DNA of 64,000 nucleotides, taken from positions 3,472,001-3,536,000 of the forward strand of contig JAWZSP010000004.1 of assembly GCA_034401135.1 (NCBI GenBank), given 5' to 3'. Shown piece after piece: positions 1-12,800 of this stretch (positions are counted from its first letter, which is position 1; each line of letters begins with the position of its first letter). The notes beneath the pieces were generated by a model. The model saw only the letters and a program-made list of their open reading frames with translations. It was not told the origin of the DNA and did not search any database. Origin of the DNA: Volutella citrinella (taxonomy: Eukaryota; Ascomycota; Sordariomycetes; Hypocreales; Nectriaceae). The position numbers and the translations under genes are program-made.

Positions 1-1864
1 CAGAACGGCGGTCCACGGCCTCTGACGGCGTCGGCGAGAATGCGTCCGTCGCTCCCTTGAAGAGTGACCCGAGTCGCTCATCCCGGACACCACGGAAGTT
101 TGCGAACTTTGGGCCATTAAGGTTTCGCCGGAGAGCCCGTAATCGTGCGTTTGACAGGATGGTGGTGACGGCACGCTACATGGACGGGTAGCCGGGTCGC
201 AGCCTCCGTAATGCGGAATGATCTGTAGCTGTCACTCCATTGCGCGTCTTGCGGTCCTCAATTGTGTACTGGTCTGGTATCCACGCCTTTGTCCTTGTCG
301 CAGGCCAGGAAGGAGTCGACCCAAGCTAATGGCCTCTGGAACCCGCCCGGCACGAGGCATCCGCTCCACATCGCCACCCATGAGGACTACGCCGGCAAGG
401 GCCAAGCGGACTCGGGGCTGCGCCATTTGGACGGAGCGTGGCAACGTGGGTATGCCCGTGAATGAATCGAATGCCGTGCCCGGCGACATCATCGGCTCCG
501 ATCTCTAGGTACCAAGTGGTGAGCACGCCTGGAATGTGCACGACGTACGTAGTATATCAACGCGGGCAGTCTGCCAGGGAAGCGAGGTGTATGAGCGGCC
601 GCGGTTACGACCTGATCCTTGCTGGTGAAGTTTGCCTTCATCCTCTAAGCGCTATTACTTCTTTCGTCCACGGCAAGCACTGCGCTCGCAGTATCATTAC
701 TCCGGCCTCGCTGCCTCTTGCCTCTGGATAAAAGGCACCAAGCCTTGCTGAATCAGGAAGGCCGAACAAACCAAGCCGCCAACGGCCGACAATAGTCAGG
801 AGCGCTCGGCCCTCCACCATACGATTCTGCCCTTTCAATGGTACCTCCTCGCTCTTCTGTTTAATTTCACGCCTCGCCAGCTTCAGCTGTGTGCTAGTTT
901 GGCTGTTCCGGGGTGGCTGACCACTGCCGTGGGAACGTTTTTTTGTTGTGAGATAACCAGCCTGTCGAATCCGGCGAGTCTTGTTGCCGTCTTGATACCC
1001 ACCACGCATCGTCGCGCCGCCAGCGCCGCAGGGTCAAGAGTCAGTCTGCAGCCAGTGCCAGCGTCACCATCGCACCGGCCAACCAGAGCCGCCCAGCGAC
1101 CCTCCACGATCCAGCCCAGCGGAGCGAGCGTCAGCGCCAGGCCAGCCGCCGGGAGCAACCTGGAACCTCAGCCCGAATTCAGCGCCCCCTCAGTGTCCTC
1201 CAGCGCCTCAATTCCAGTACACAGGGCGCCATCCCAGCGCCCGCCTCGCCAAAACAGGGCCCTGGGGCTTCCAAGGACCTCCGTAAACACACAGGGATCG
1301 GCACCACCTACGCCCAGGTACCCCGGCACAGTGCCTCTCACGGCTCCCCGCCCTTCCGGTGCCCTTGCGCGGCTGGCGGCCCTTGCTGCTCCACTCCTAC
1401 CTTTCCCAGGCTCTCCAGTGGCTGTTCCCAGAGTCTCTGGCTGTCGCCCACCCCGGCCTAGCCAGCGCCTCGCCCCATTCCTCACTCTCTCTTTTCTATC
1501 GCCCTCTTCCCTCCTTGCCCGCTCCACTTGCGTCCGCTTCTCCGTCGTCACCCCATCTCCATCTCCTCCCCTCGGCCTCGCCCGAACATCCGCATCGCCC
1601 TCCGATCCTCTGCCCTGCGTCGTCGAATCGATCCCGACGACATTGCACGGTTCGAGTTGAGACGAGCATAAGGACACTCGAGAGATTTGCGTATGCGGAT
1701 TTTGTCTTGCGTCCCAGCCTCTGGCCCTACGTTCGGAGAGACCGACCGGCCGTCAGCGACCCGCAACCTGGTCCGACGCTGAGATTTTGGCCTTCCACGG
1801 CCCATGGTACCCAGACGGCAGCCAACGAGTCAATTCGAGCCCACGCCTCGACCCCTCGACCAAA
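1..1864. other. Upstream region and probable long 5' leader of the RING-H2 gene
   Basis: No gene is recognised here. The stretch at about 1380-1640 is strongly pyrimidine-rich on the + strand, as is usual for promoters and leaders of filamentous ascomycete genes, and it runs toward the ATG at 1865. Two long open frames cross it, but they start without ATG and encode only proline/serine/arginine-rich low-complexity sequence, so I read them as chance frames in GC-rich DNA. Confidence 0.5.
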
Positions 1865-3399
1865 ATGGCCCTCATCAACCGCCTCCTTCTTGGAGCTGCC
1901 TATCTCGCCGCATGCGCTTTGGCCGCTGATCCGACATCGTCCGTCGATGCTGCCAAGCCTACGGATAATGGACAGAACAACCAGCCAAACAACAACAACA
2001 CCAATAACAACAACAACGGCCAGCAGAACAAGGACGGCAATGGCTCCAGCTCTCCCCTACTGTTCTTCGTTGCGCTGGGTTTTGGTGTGGTGTTCACGAA
2101 TCTCTGGTGAGGCTCTACTACGTCAGCATGAACAGTGTTTAACCTGCATGCTGTTTGCTGACCTCGGAATCCGAGGTGTGATTGGAATTACTTTGGCTAA
2201 CGCAACGCAGGATCATTGTTGGTGTTAAATACTGCTTCCGATACAATGCTCGCAACCGCGCTCTGAGGATGAATGAGGATGGCGAGCCCATCAACATGGA
2301 GAATATGCCTCGACCGCACCGACGCCGACGTGAGAAGAAGCTCATGACCATGGACGAGGTCAACGAGAAGTTCCCCATGATGAAGTACAAGACTTGGGTT
2401 TTGGATCGAGCCAAGGAAGGACTGCCAACCAGCGGCGGAGTATCCGCGCCACCTAGCCGTCCCGGCAGTCTCCGAGACATTGATGGAGTCGTGCCTCCTC
2501 TTCCCAAGGATCGGGATTCCATCGACGAGCAGCCTTCCACCAGCACTGTGCCCAAGACCGAGGGCGAGACCACCAAGTCTACCACCAACTCGGAGAAGCC
2601 GTCAGAAGCCTCGACCGAACCGGCCAAGTCCGAATCGACGACACCACCTCAAGCCACGGTGCCCCAGACGACGACAACGACGGCTACAACCACAGCTACG
2701 ACGAACCCAACCACCAACCCGCCGCAGCTGCATCGTGTTTCGAGCGAAACCGACGACGAGGATGAGCACATTGACGGGGCACTTCCCCCAGAGTGCTTGG
2801 AAGCCCCAGGAGACACCTGCGCCATTTGTATCGATACCCTTGAGGACGATGATGATGTGCGTGGATTGACCTGTGGGCACGCTTTCCACGCCGTATGCGT
2901 GGATCCCTGGTTGACAAGCCGACGAGCCTGCTGCCCGCTGTGCAAGGCCGATTACTACACACCGAAGCCACGACCTCAACCTGAAGGAGACGCTGCCAAC
3001 AGCACGCCACCCAATTTCGATGCCAGGGCGAATGCCCGCCTAAATCTGCCCTCTGGACTGCGATCTGCTTGGTTCCGGACTTCCCGCCCAGGCCGTGGCG
3101 GCCAGGCTCGTGATACGACACGAGAGGAAAGAGTAGCAGAGCGACGTGCGGCTGCGGAGGCTCAATACCTGGCCCGCGCTGATGCCATCATGCAGGCTCG
3201 CCGAGCTCGGGAGGAGCAACAAGCCCAACAGAACCAGGAGACACCAGAGGCGCAGCCCCCCAACCGCGGCATCATGTCTTCTGTGCGAGGCGCGTTCCGA
3301 TTCGGCAGGCGACGCAATGAGACTCCGGCGCAGCCGGACAACGTGACGCCGTCGCAACTCGAAGCCGCGAACCGTGCCCCCCCGGCGCCTGCCCAGTAA
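1865..3399 (+). CDS. Membrane-anchored RING-H2 finger E3 ubiquitin ligase
   Basis: Two exons, 1865-2106 and 2211-3399, joined by a GTGAGG...CAG intron, give 476 residues. The ATG at 1865 is preferred over an in-frame ATG at 1787 because it puts a signal peptide (residues 1-21) at the N terminus. A short Asn/Gln-rich lumenal segment (about 35-58) follows, then one membrane helix at about 64-88 that the intron interrupts. The cytosolic part is Ser/Thr/Pro-rich and carries a complete RING-H2 finger: C284, C287, C302, H304, H307, C310, C322, C325. The C-terminal 140 residues are basic and Arg-rich. The layout resembles transmembrane RING ligases of endosome/Golgi/vacuole quality control; substrate and exact compartment are not shown by the sequence. 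The RING call is certain, the membrane topology likely, the precise orthologue unknown. Confidence 0.88.
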
Positions 3400-4421
3400 T
3401 GGAGCAGCCCGTCTCACTCGGCCCATTTACAATACACCTTCGCCATCATCACACCACATCTTAACCCCGACACATATCCTACATCCCACATCCTCAAGCG
3501 TTGGCTTTCTCTCTTTGCTCGAAATGGGCTATACCGTCACGAATTTTACACTATACATGGGGGTCGAATTCGCGCATTATGACACGGCATTTTGTTTTTC
3601 ATGGCAGGCAGCATCAGATATACGTTGGGAACTACGACTACGGGCGGGGACAGCGTCCCGGATCCGTATCTCGGAATGTGACTCTTCAAGGGCCAGCAGG
3701 GTTCAACCTCGTTCTCCTCGACATGCACATAGGCCCGGGGACAGACTAGGTGGCATCCCCGCTATTTATATTGTCCTCTGGCCTGTAACACGGGTAGGCT
3801 TGTAACTTAGCATTTGGCTGGAAGACACGGGTTTCAGCTGAAAAGGATCGGAGCGGCGGAGTTTTGGTGGTTATGCCTTTTGATAGCTAGTTGGATGGTT
3901 CAGAATAGTAATCGTTCCACCCATTCCAGATGCTGCAAACCGATGCAAATCGGCCTGAGATTCGCGTGAGCTGTTGGTGGTAGCTTTACAGACGGGCTCG
4001 TCGGCCGCGGCGTTTTATAAGGCCGTGGGTCACCGCAACCAACCCAATCGGCCGGCGAGGATGGTCGCTTCGTCTTGTGTAACCGCATGTATATCCGCGA
4101 GGTTAGGGACCTCCTACACTCGGGTTGGGGCGTAGTTCACTGGTTTTGAAGGCCCATTATTATGCCAAGATGGTGTCTCTTAGAAGCGCCACAGAACGGC
4201 AATGCGATGTGTTTGAGTGTAAAAGGGAAGATGCGTGACACATTGGAAGAACAGCAACGGGCCAAGTTGAAAGACTCTCCATCGCGGGTTGGGGCTGTAA
4301 CTAGGGTTATGAAAGTGAGAGTCTTCCCAATATGACAACACATGGAAAGTATTTTTTCTTAGCATATGTTGATTTAAAATCTGCGAAACTCCTTGCCGTT
4401 CTAAATGAGCATCTCTCCGCT
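3400..4421. other. Convergent 3' spacer
   Basis: Lies between the stops of the RING-H2 gene (+) and the dehydrogenase gene (-), so it should hold two 3' UTRs. Short open frames are present, but none shows a domain, signal peptide or splice structure. No repeat or RNA gene was seen. Confidence 0.5.
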
Positions 4422-5548
4422 TTACTTCTTCAAGGATTCCAAAATCTGTTGCGCATTGGCAAATCGGAACTCATCGACGGTTTCTTGCCACAACTGATCA
4501 CCGATGGTTTTGCCCTCAGACCCGTAGCATAAAGGTGCCAAGCTTTGAAGAAAGAAAAAGGTCAGAATCGAGGAATCGGCTGTGCGATACTTGGGGAAGA
4601 GCGTAGAATGGAGAGAGAGTGTGTGACTGGTCATACTTACGGTGCAACCTTGCAGTTCAGAAGGTAACATCCGTGGGATTCTTTCCCTTGGACTACTGTT
4701 GCGTCGATAAAAGTCAGCACGCCCTGTTCCAGGCTTCTTCCCGCGATTTTCTTCATGAGAGAAAACGCGACGCCAGCGGCGCCGCCATGCCCGCGGAACA
4801 GATCCGTGCCCTTGGTCAGGGCGGGCTCGACCCAGTTGACGACCACGTCATCCGCTGAGACAAGCTCGGCGAGGCGACTGAGAAAATAGTGGCCGAGAAG
4901 CTTGGACGTGCAGTAACGATCGCTCGGGTCCCAGGGCGTGAGCTCGGTGCTGTCGAAGGACGACAGGAGAGGGCGCAGGTTGCGATTCGGGAACTTGGCA
5001 ACAAGGGCCATGATGGAGCTGACAACGGTGACGCGAGCGGGCGACTCCGTACGCTTTTCACGAAGAACGGGGAGGATCAAGAGGACGAGTAGCATGCTGC
5101 TGAAGTAGTTGACCTGCATGTTCGTCTCGTGCCCGGTTGGGGCCAGCGAGAAGTCCACAATCATTGTTCCCGCGTTGACGAGGACGATGTCGATCCGGGC
5201 TAGTTCAGTACCACAACGACGGACAAACTCCTGAACAGACTGATAGGTCTCCATCTCCAGATGCCAGACGTCGATGGTGGCCTTGGGGTTGGTGGCCTGT
5301 AGCTGCGTGGCTGCCTCCCTGCCGCGGTCTGTGTCGCGGACGGCCATGACGAGCCGCGATAGGCCGAGGGCAAGAAGCTGCCTTGCGCTCCCGAAACCGA
5401 GACCTCTGTTGGATCCCGTGACTATGGCGAGCTGTCCCGTCAGATCGGTGCCTTTAGGGACGGGCGGGATCGTGGTCAGGAACTGGTTGCTGATGAAGTG
5501 GGCACCAAAGCTCTTGGTGCCGGGGGGGAGGTCTTTGGACATGGGCAT
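4422..5548 (-). CDS. Short-chain dehydrogenase/reductase (SDR)
   Basis: Two exons on the complement, 5548-4641 and 4542-4422, give 342 residues. The donor is a perfect GTAAGT; the pyrimidine-rich acceptor rejoins the frame so that the C-terminal tail ends in LESLKK. NAD(P)-binding motif TGSNRGLG lies at residues 44-51, NAG at 125-127, the catalytic Ser in VVSS (177/178) and the active-site pair Y212/K216 in YCTSK. The family is the fungal branch resembling retinol-dehydrogenase/WWOX-like SDRs, which reduce or oxidise varied small carbonyl/alcohol substrates; the real substrate cannot be read from sequence. There is no signal peptide. It is transcribed away from a fungal-specific regulator gene across about 830 bp, which could mean shared control. 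The SDR call is secure, the specific reaction unknown. Confidence 0.9.
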
Positions 5549-6376
5549 GTCAGGCTGCAGCTGGTTGGAGACGGTGGTACGAAGTGGTATATTTACAAGA
5601 CTCTTGTTTTGCGCTGAGGAGGAGCAAGAGAAGCGGCCATCTTATATACCTGTGAGAGTTGCGGCTTCATCGCTTGCACTTACACGGCATGATGCTCCAC
5701 AAAACCGTCCATGTCCAGTCTGAAGCGACGACAAAGTCCCCCCTCACTCCGGCCATGGGTATTTCTTCGATCTCAGCCCATCATCTCCGACGTCGCCATC
5801 CTCCTGCCTCTGTGCCTACCCTTCTTTGACTTCCCTGTCTTGCCCAACTCGGCCTGGACCACGACCGCCGAGTGAGGATGAATGCCAAGACCCGTGCAGA
5901 AACCCGATGTGGTCTAGCGTTGACTGGGCTCTGGGTGCTTGTGTGCTCGGATGACTTTTGCGCCTCGACGCTCCGCCCGCCACCACGCAGCTCAAGTTAC
6001 CACTGTGCTAAGTGAACAAGGACTGGGGTTGACAGATGTGTTTTCGGTCGGCATTTTGCGAGCTTCAACGTCCGACCAAGAGGAGTTGAAGGATCCAAAC
6101 CACTCAGATGTAATCGATGGCGCTAGTGCCGAAAGGGAAAATGCCCAAGGCTTGGCATCTCGTTAGTGCCGCCTGATGCTCCGGGGACATCGGAGTCTCA
6201 CCTGGGCTTCACGGCCCTCCATACCCAAACCCTTACACATCTCGCCGAATCGGCGGTATGGACCGCAGAATGCCTGTTCCCAAGGCGTCGACTCACAAGT
6301 TTCGCAGCAGGTCTGCGGCTCAGGTTACCAAGCCGGTAGACAGTGCGTCTCGTCCCCACCGCTCTACTCCTGCGCA
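5549..6376. promoter_or_regulatory. Divergent promoter between the SDR and the regulator gene
   Basis: This gap separates the start of the SDR (-) and the start of the regulator-like gene (+). It includes a TATA-type site on the minus strand at 5641-5648. No other binding site was recognised with confidence. An in-frame ATG at 6176 could lengthen the regulator by 67 residues, which the family does not call for. Confidence 0.4.
5641..5648 (-). promoter_or_regulatory. TATA box of the SDR gene
   Basis: Read on the complement the bases are TATATAAG, about 93 bp upstream of the SDR start codon at 5548. Sequence and distance fit a fungal TATA element; there is no transcript start to confirm it. 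Confidence 0.4.
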
Positions 6377-7927
6377 ATGAATGACATGACCCGGCCACCG
6401 TCTTGCTTACACACTCGGCGACCAGACTTTGAAATGTTTCAGTTCGTTGTGACGACTCCATCTCAGCCAAGTAATAAGGCGCATGGGAAAGCTGTCAGGA
6501 GCCATGTCACTCGAGAGACCGCGCGGCGAAAGAAGGCACGGCCGGCGCCCCAATGGATCAACGAGGAGGCTCAAGACGAGGCAAAGCGGCAGATAGCGGC
6601 TCGCAATGCAAAGGCCATTGCCCCACCGCGCCCCATTGCATCCGATCTGTCTCTGGTCGAGTTTTCAGAGCCAATGAAGCCATACATGCTTCATGATGTC
6701 ATTCGATGTAGGCCAACATCGTGCACCACTCTCCCCTCAGCTACTGGCGGCTGTTCTGACGCCCATATCAGTCCTTACCGTTATCAAAGACGGACTATAC
6801 CCCAATGAGATATGTATAAATTATCATGTTTTCGACTCGGACTGGGTCGGATACCTCCTGAAAGACCCTTTGTATCTACACACCATGCTGTTCGGCGCCG
6901 AGGCCTGGTTTGACTTGATGACCGGCACGGGCCAGAGCGTGAACACCCAATACCACTTCATCAAGGTGCTGAGGCTTCTCCAGGACAGAGTATCCGTGCC
7001 AAACGACCCTCGCGCCATCTCAAACGCGACCATCATGTCTGTCATCACGCTTGCGCTCGTGGCGGAATTCATCAACGACAAGGCGAGCTCCACCAACCAT
7101 GTCCACGGCCTACTCAAAATGGTCACCATGCGAGGCGGTATTGTTACTTTGAACTCAGGAGTGCATGAATTAGAGTCCAAGGCCTGCCGGTTCGTCTCAC
7201 AGCCCCATCTGTTGTTCTTGAAGAATTTGCCTAACGCTCAACGTCAAGGGTGGATCTGAGTCACACCGTAAGATACGGCACACGTCCCGTCTTCTATAAT
7301 TACAGAATCCCCTGGGACCCCTTTGCCAGCTACAAACCAATACGACCCGAGATCCCGCCCGCTGGGGACGATGTCGCCGCCTTTGTCCGTTCGCTGGAAC
7401 CGAAGCTGGCGCAGCTGTGGAAGGACCTCCAGCGCTTTGCAGACATTGCCAACGTGGCGCAGCAAACGGGACGCAAGCTACAGCAAAGTACCTTTAGTGA
7501 GATTATGGTCTCCATTCTCTACGGGCTGTTAAACGCGTCATATGAAGACTCGCCGGTGGCAGAGGCTCTTCGCATCGGCATGGCTGTCTTTGCCTCGAGC
7601 ATCTTCTTGCATTGGCAGGGCCCCACGTTTGAGGACACACATCTGAGCAAATCCTATAGAGAAGCTCTTACCAGACTGCGTGAGATGGATTCAGCCGTGC
7701 CCTCATCGATCCTCTTTTGGTTATTGATGGTTTGGAGCACCGCTGTGGCCAAAACCTCTGAGGCGAATGCATTTGGTGCTTGGCTAGGGGAGACTGCTCA
7801 GCAATTGCCTATTTCCACATGGGACGAAGCTAAAAAGCTCATGAGGTCAATGATATGGATCGACACTCTCCATAATACAAAGGGGGAGGCAGTGTATAGC
7901 ATTGCAAAGCGACAAGCAGCTACATGA
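6377..7927 (+). CDS. Fungal-specific transcription-factor-like protein (DUF3468/Fungal_trans_2 type)
   Basis: Three exons, 6377-6707, 6772-7189 and 7249-7927, give 475 residues; the introns carry CTGAC and CTAAC branch sites. A start at 6434 (beginning MFQFV) is equally possible. The N terminus has the hallmark of this family: an FQFVV strand followed by a basic block (KAVRSHVTRETARRKKA) in place of a Zn2Cys6 cluster, which is absent. The rest is a helical domain with the conserved ACR-VDL junction, reconstituted exactly by splicing the second intron, and matches the Fungal_trans_2 region. Such proteins are usually called regulators, but DNA binding without the zinc cluster is unproven. It is divergent from the SDR gene at 4422-5548, so it could control it; that is inference only. 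The family call rests on memory of its N-terminal pattern. Confidence 0.75.
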
Positions 7928-8341
7928 TACACAGTTGTGTTTCCCTGCGGCCGAGTCGACTAGGAAATTGAATTGGTTGACGGACATGGCAATGATTGCC
8001 CGTGCGTTTGCTATCATAAGCGCCTTGGGTTAAATGTGAGCGCTTTTGCTCATCTCTCGACAGCTGGAAGCGGACATCCTGAAGCCTTGGAATGCCAACG
8101 AATATCCTCGTTTCCAACAGACGCAGGATCGAGGGCTATGGCCTAGACCATACACGAGTGTTGTATGCCATGCCCGTGGAGCCTCAGCGTCCTACCCGCT
8201 GTCAAGTAGCCCCGTCTATACCTTCGCGATTCTTTCCAAGTTCAGGACCACAAGACCGAGATAACATCGTCCAGCAGGCACCTGTCGATGGGTAGTAGGG
8301 TATTCCTACTCTGTTGATGATATGTCATCCGAGGCCAGATA
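7928..8341. other. Convergent 3' spacer
   Basis: This 414 bp lies between the stop of the regulator-like gene (+) and that of the GPALPP gene (-). Nothing beyond presumed 3' UTRs was seen. Confidence 0.5.
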
Positions 8342-9277
8342 TTATAGGAACGAGCCCTTCTGGAACCTGCCCCCAAAGTTGGCAGCCTTGTTCATCAGCT
8401 CCCTCCTTTGCGCTGTGCCTATCTTGCCTCCTAGAGCCATATCCTTCTCCCTGTCGAATCCGCGCTTGCTGGGATCATCCTCCTCTTCGGCCTTGTCGCC
8501 GGCCTTATCCCTCTGAATCTGGTGCTCATCATACAGGCTCTTTCCTCTCTTCGCCTCAATATTGGCGGCAATACGCCGCTGCCTTTCTTCCTCCTCCTTG
8601 GTACGGCCGGTACCTTTCTCGGTGGCGCTTTTCGTCTTGTCCTCGCGCCCGAGCACAGAGTCCTGTAGGCGGCGCAGCTTCTCTTCGGGGGTCTCGGTCC
8701 AAATTGAAGACACTTCAGAAGATCCTGCGGAACCAGAGGGCTTGGAGGCGAACTTGCGATTGCGGATGCGCGTCGGGTCGCGCTCGCTGTAGCCTGAATT
8801 CGTGGGCGGTGCGAGCATCCAAGAGTCGCGCTCGGGGGCTGACTCTGCCGCCGGGAGTTGGGGACCTATTGTAGGCTTGGCAGCGTTGGAGGAACCAGGG
8901 AGAGCCGGCCCGTATCCGTCGTCCGAGTCGGAGTCTGAATCTGCGTCCTGCTCGGGGCGGGAGGAGAGATCGGCCGGGGGTGGCGCAGGGCCGACGGTCC
9001 GTTTCGGTAACGCAGGGCCCGTGTCTGAGTCGGAGTCGGAGTCGATGTCGATCTCGTCTTTGTTGCTGGGAGGGAGAGAGGGCCCAACGGAGGGCTTTTG
9101 GGCTACATGAGCACTGGGGCCATAGTCATCGTCGTCAGAGTCCTCGAGGGCGATCTCATCATGATTCCTGGTCGGCGATTCGCTTCGTTGGTGTTTGCTG
9201 GGTTGGGAATCCTCTTCGTCGGGGGTTCGCTTCCGCTTTACGAGATGCGCCGGGAGCTGCGGCCCAATTGAAGACAT
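8342..9277 (-). CDS. GPALPP-motif (DUF3752) protein
   Basis: A single exon encodes 311 residues from an ATG at 9277. The N-terminal half repeats the family signature: GPQLP (5-9), GPSLPP, GPALP, GPAPPP, GPALPG and GPQLP, six copies spaced by acidic Asp/Ser runs encoded by near-repeats of GAGTCGGAGTC on the + strand (8920-9055). The C-terminal third is a charged, helical DUF3752 domain with ETPEEKLRRLQ and EKDMALGGKIG segments and ends in GGRFQKGSFL. The family is widespread in eukaryotes; its molecular job is not established, and a nuclear role is usually assumed from composition. It is divergent from Vps8 across 598 bp. The family assignment is firm, the function open. Confidence 0.92.
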   Translation of the reverse strand: MSSIGPQLPAHLVKRKRTPDEEDSQPSKHQRSESPTRNHDEIALEDSDDDDYGPSAHVAQKPSVGPSLPPSNKDEIDIDSDSDSDTGPALPKRTVGPAPPPADLSSRPEQDADSDSDSDDGYGPALPGSSNAAKPTIGPQLPAAESAPERDSWMLAPPTNSGYSERDPTRIRNRKFASKPSGSAGSSEVSSIWTETPEEKLRRLQDSVLGREDKTKSATEKGTGRTKEEEERQRRIAANIEAKRGKSLYDEHQIQRDKAGDKAEEEDDPSKRGFDREKDMALGGKIGTAQRRELMNKAANFGGRFQKGSFL

Positions 9278-9875
9278 TGTGAGTGCAAATCAGGCCCTTC
9301 GATCGACAAAGCGGCGCGTGCTGTTGCAACAGTCGTGTGAGTTATAGTTGGTAGCTCTATAAGGTGGGGCCGCTGAGATCGTGCGCGAACTTACAGGCCC
9401 GACGTCACAGCACAGCAAGCAACCAGCGCAGAAATGGGGTGGGCTGGGAACGGAGAATCCCCGGCCCGCTGCACTATTCGTCACTGCGCCGCGTGCTGCG
9501 CCAGCCTCCCACTACGAAAGCAGTGCGGTAGAGCTATCAACCAACCAACCAACGTAGCTCGACACTGCATCCAACGGGGCTGCAGTTCACCAGCGACTCC
9601 AGCCGTTTCGCCTTAGAACGTAGCGAGAAACGTTTGGTTTCGGCCGCCCGCCCTGTCACCTTTCTCAAGATTTTCATCGCTTCATCATCTGATTCCCGGA
9701 CGGTCCGCGCACAGCTGCCCCTCGAACCTCCGGCCTCCGTCCGACCTCCGACCCGCCGAGCTCTGTTGCCTGTGCCGCAGCGCAATCCACAAGCTTGCAA
9801 TTCACCTCTGGCCGCACAAGGCCATGAACTGGACGCGGTAGTGCTTGCGCATGCAGTGATGGAATTCGCGACGCA
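9278..9875. promoter_or_regulatory. Bidirectional promoter of the GPALPP gene and VPS8
   Basis: These 598 bp separate the two divergent ATGs, so both genes must be driven from here or from overlapping leaders. No TATA element is obvious, which fits a housekeeping promoter. Confidence 0.5.
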
Positions 9876-12800
9876 ATGGCCGACCCAGAAGACTTTACAC
9901 TCCCGGGGGACACCAGTCCTGACGATGGCGACGAGGTAAAAGGCAGCCCAGAGGCGATTGGCCTCGAACATGGTGGGATTGCTCTCCAGCCCGGCGACGA
10001 TGGGCCACCCGACGGCCCGCAGACACCCATCGAAATGGGGAATGGGAGCATAAAGAACCGATATCATGAAATTCTGCAGCAACAACGCCAGGAATCCTCA
10101 GACCTGAGCTCCCTCGACGGCCTCCCGAAACGGGTCGGAAGTCCCATCGACTCCCTCATGTCGGGGCCGGACGACTCGCCGTCTGTACAAGTAAGAGCAT
10201 CATGGCACCACAACCCTGACTGGCATTCTAATTGATTTCCAGGGATCGGTATTATCATCACCTGGAAGCAGCGTTATTCCATCCTTTGCTTCGCGCTCTG
10301 GCCTGGGGAGTCCGACGCCCTCTTTCCGCCCATTCGACCAGCGCTTTCAATCCCGTATATCCTCGCCTGCCATCCACACTCCACGATCGATGTCGCCCGC
10401 CTTCCTTGGCACCCATAGCCGAAATATATCTCTCAGCTCGCAATTTCTATTCGACTCAGCGGAAGCCGACACGCCTACGCCACCTTGGGAAGTGGTGCGA
10501 TGGACCCGGCTTCGGAAACTCAATGGCCAAGCCTTTTCAGAAATTGGGAAGCGCAACTTTGGTTCACCCACTTGCTTAGCTGTATCCGCATCCATTGTCC
10601 TTGGAACATCGAAAGGAATAATATTAGTGTTTGATTACAACCAAAACGTCAAAATGATTATTGGCCCCGGCACAAAGGGTATGTCGTGGACGAAGCGAAC
10701 ATGGGGGCAGGACTGACAGAGACCAGCAATCGAGTGTGGCGCAATTACTTCTATCGCGATATCCGCCGATCATTCGACCATAGCAGGAGGTCATGCCAAC
10801 GGAAGCATTTTCACGTGGGACACGAATCGTGCGTCGCGGCCGTTCTTGACGATCCCTCACCTCGACCCTTCACAGTCAGGAAGCAACCGCATGACGGATG
10901 GCCATATGCCCAACGTCGCCATCACACACCTCGGGTTCCTCGGCACTCGACATACTGCTCTGGTGTCAGCCGATGACCGAGGAATGGCGTTCTCTCACTT
11001 GGCCACCAGAGGTACCGGTGCTTTTGGCAGAACAGTGAAGACGCATCGAATACTCGGCCGTTATCCAGACGCCCCGCTGCCACTTGGCAAAGCCGTCAAG
11101 CCCAGCACTGTGCTAGCATTCTCGCCCTGCCCTCTTGGCAATGTGGAACGCTCAAGCGACACACTGGGTCTGACGGCCATGCTCACACCTTATCTGCTAG
11201 TCATTGTGTCCACCACGCCTGTTGCGCAAACCCAGCACAAGTCTGCTCGTCCCAAGGACGTGCCTGCTCACAGTGCTATGACGGGGTGCTTGGCCTGGTT
11301 TCCTGCCGTCAAGCTGAAGGTTCCCGACCACCACACTGGCAGCGACATTTCCAAAGTCAAGCTTGCATATTGCTGGTCTAATGTGCTTACCGTGCTCGAC
11401 GTTGACGAGATACCCGGTGAGGACAAGGACCAACCAGCGTCGTTCAGGTTCAAAGCACGAAGTCGGTGGAAGTGTGAGGAGGCCATTGTCGCGGTTCAAT
11501 GGCTTAGTCGCTCGGTGCTCACTGTCCTCACCATCTCGCAACGGCTTATCGTCCTCGAAGATAGGAGCATGCGGATGACAGAAGCCTTCGACCTTTTACA
11601 GAAACACATTTACCATTCCGACCTCTTCTCAAAACAGCTCCATACTCTAGTGGAACAGTTGGACGAAAACGATTCGTCAATGCATGGAGTGGTGGCCGAT
11701 GCCTTTTACATGAGCTTCAAGACCTACAAAGGAAGGATATTCACCTTGGGCTTCAACGAAGTATCCATTGGTGCGCTGTCGAATTGGGCAGACAGACTCA
11801 TCGCTATGATGGAGAACGGCGACTACATCGGCGCTATTCAGCTGGCCACATCATATTATACCGGAGACGCGGACAAGCTTACAGTTGGGCTCCCCGAGGA
11901 TGCCGTCCTGCGCCACACTATGGTCAAAGACAAGATCATGGAAATCATCAGCGCTTCGCTCAGATACGCTATTGGCCAGAGGCAGAAAAACTCGGACAGT
12001 GCCGATGACGACCACATGAAGCAGCTGGCAGAGACTTGTTTTTCGGCATGCGAAAGCGTCAAGAACACTGATTTTCTCTTCGAAGAGATGTACGAGCTAT
12101 ACGAGGAGGCTGATTTGACTGGGATATTCCTGGAATGTCTGGAGCCGTATATTCTCGAGCAGACCATCACCATTGTCCCTCCCACCGTGGTCAAAGACCT
12201 AGTCACGCACTATGTGTCGCGAGGATGGCAGACCCGACTGGAAGAGCTGATATGCCGCATGGAAACCACAACCTTGGACCTGGATCAGATCACCTTGCTA
12301 TGCAAACAGCATGGCCTCTACGATGCCCTGATTTACGTCTGGAACCAGGCCCTCAACGATTATATTACGCCCATGATAGATTTGCTCACTCTTCTCATTC
12401 CCCTGACGAAGGATGGTGACTTTACGCCCACCAGCATCACGGACGACTTTTTTAGCATCAATGTGCTCAAGCTATATCCTTACTTGTCCTTCACGCTGAC
12501 TGGGCGGATTTATCCAAATGGAGAGTTCATGGACGAGGAAGTGGCCACAAAGGCCAAGGCCGAAATCTACTGGTTTCTCTTTTCTGGCAAGACGATTGCT
12601 TGGCCAAAAGACGGCGGCAAAGAGTTCGAAACGGTACCGGGGGCGGAAACGCAGCCGGCGTTCCCATACCTGCGACTGCTCCTCAAATTTGATGCGCCAA
12701 GATTCCTCAGTGCGCTCAACGAAGCCTTTGAGGACCCATTCCTGAACGACTCCCCCGAAGGGCAGTTCGTCAACGGAGGTTCAAGAACAGAGCTACCCGA

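Noticed and set aside
899..1660. 253-codon open frame ahead of the RING-H2 gene
   Set aside because: It begins with TTG, contains no ATG and encodes Pro/Ser/Arg-rich low-complexity sequence. It lies in GC-rich, CT-rich leader DNA, so it is most likely a chance frame.
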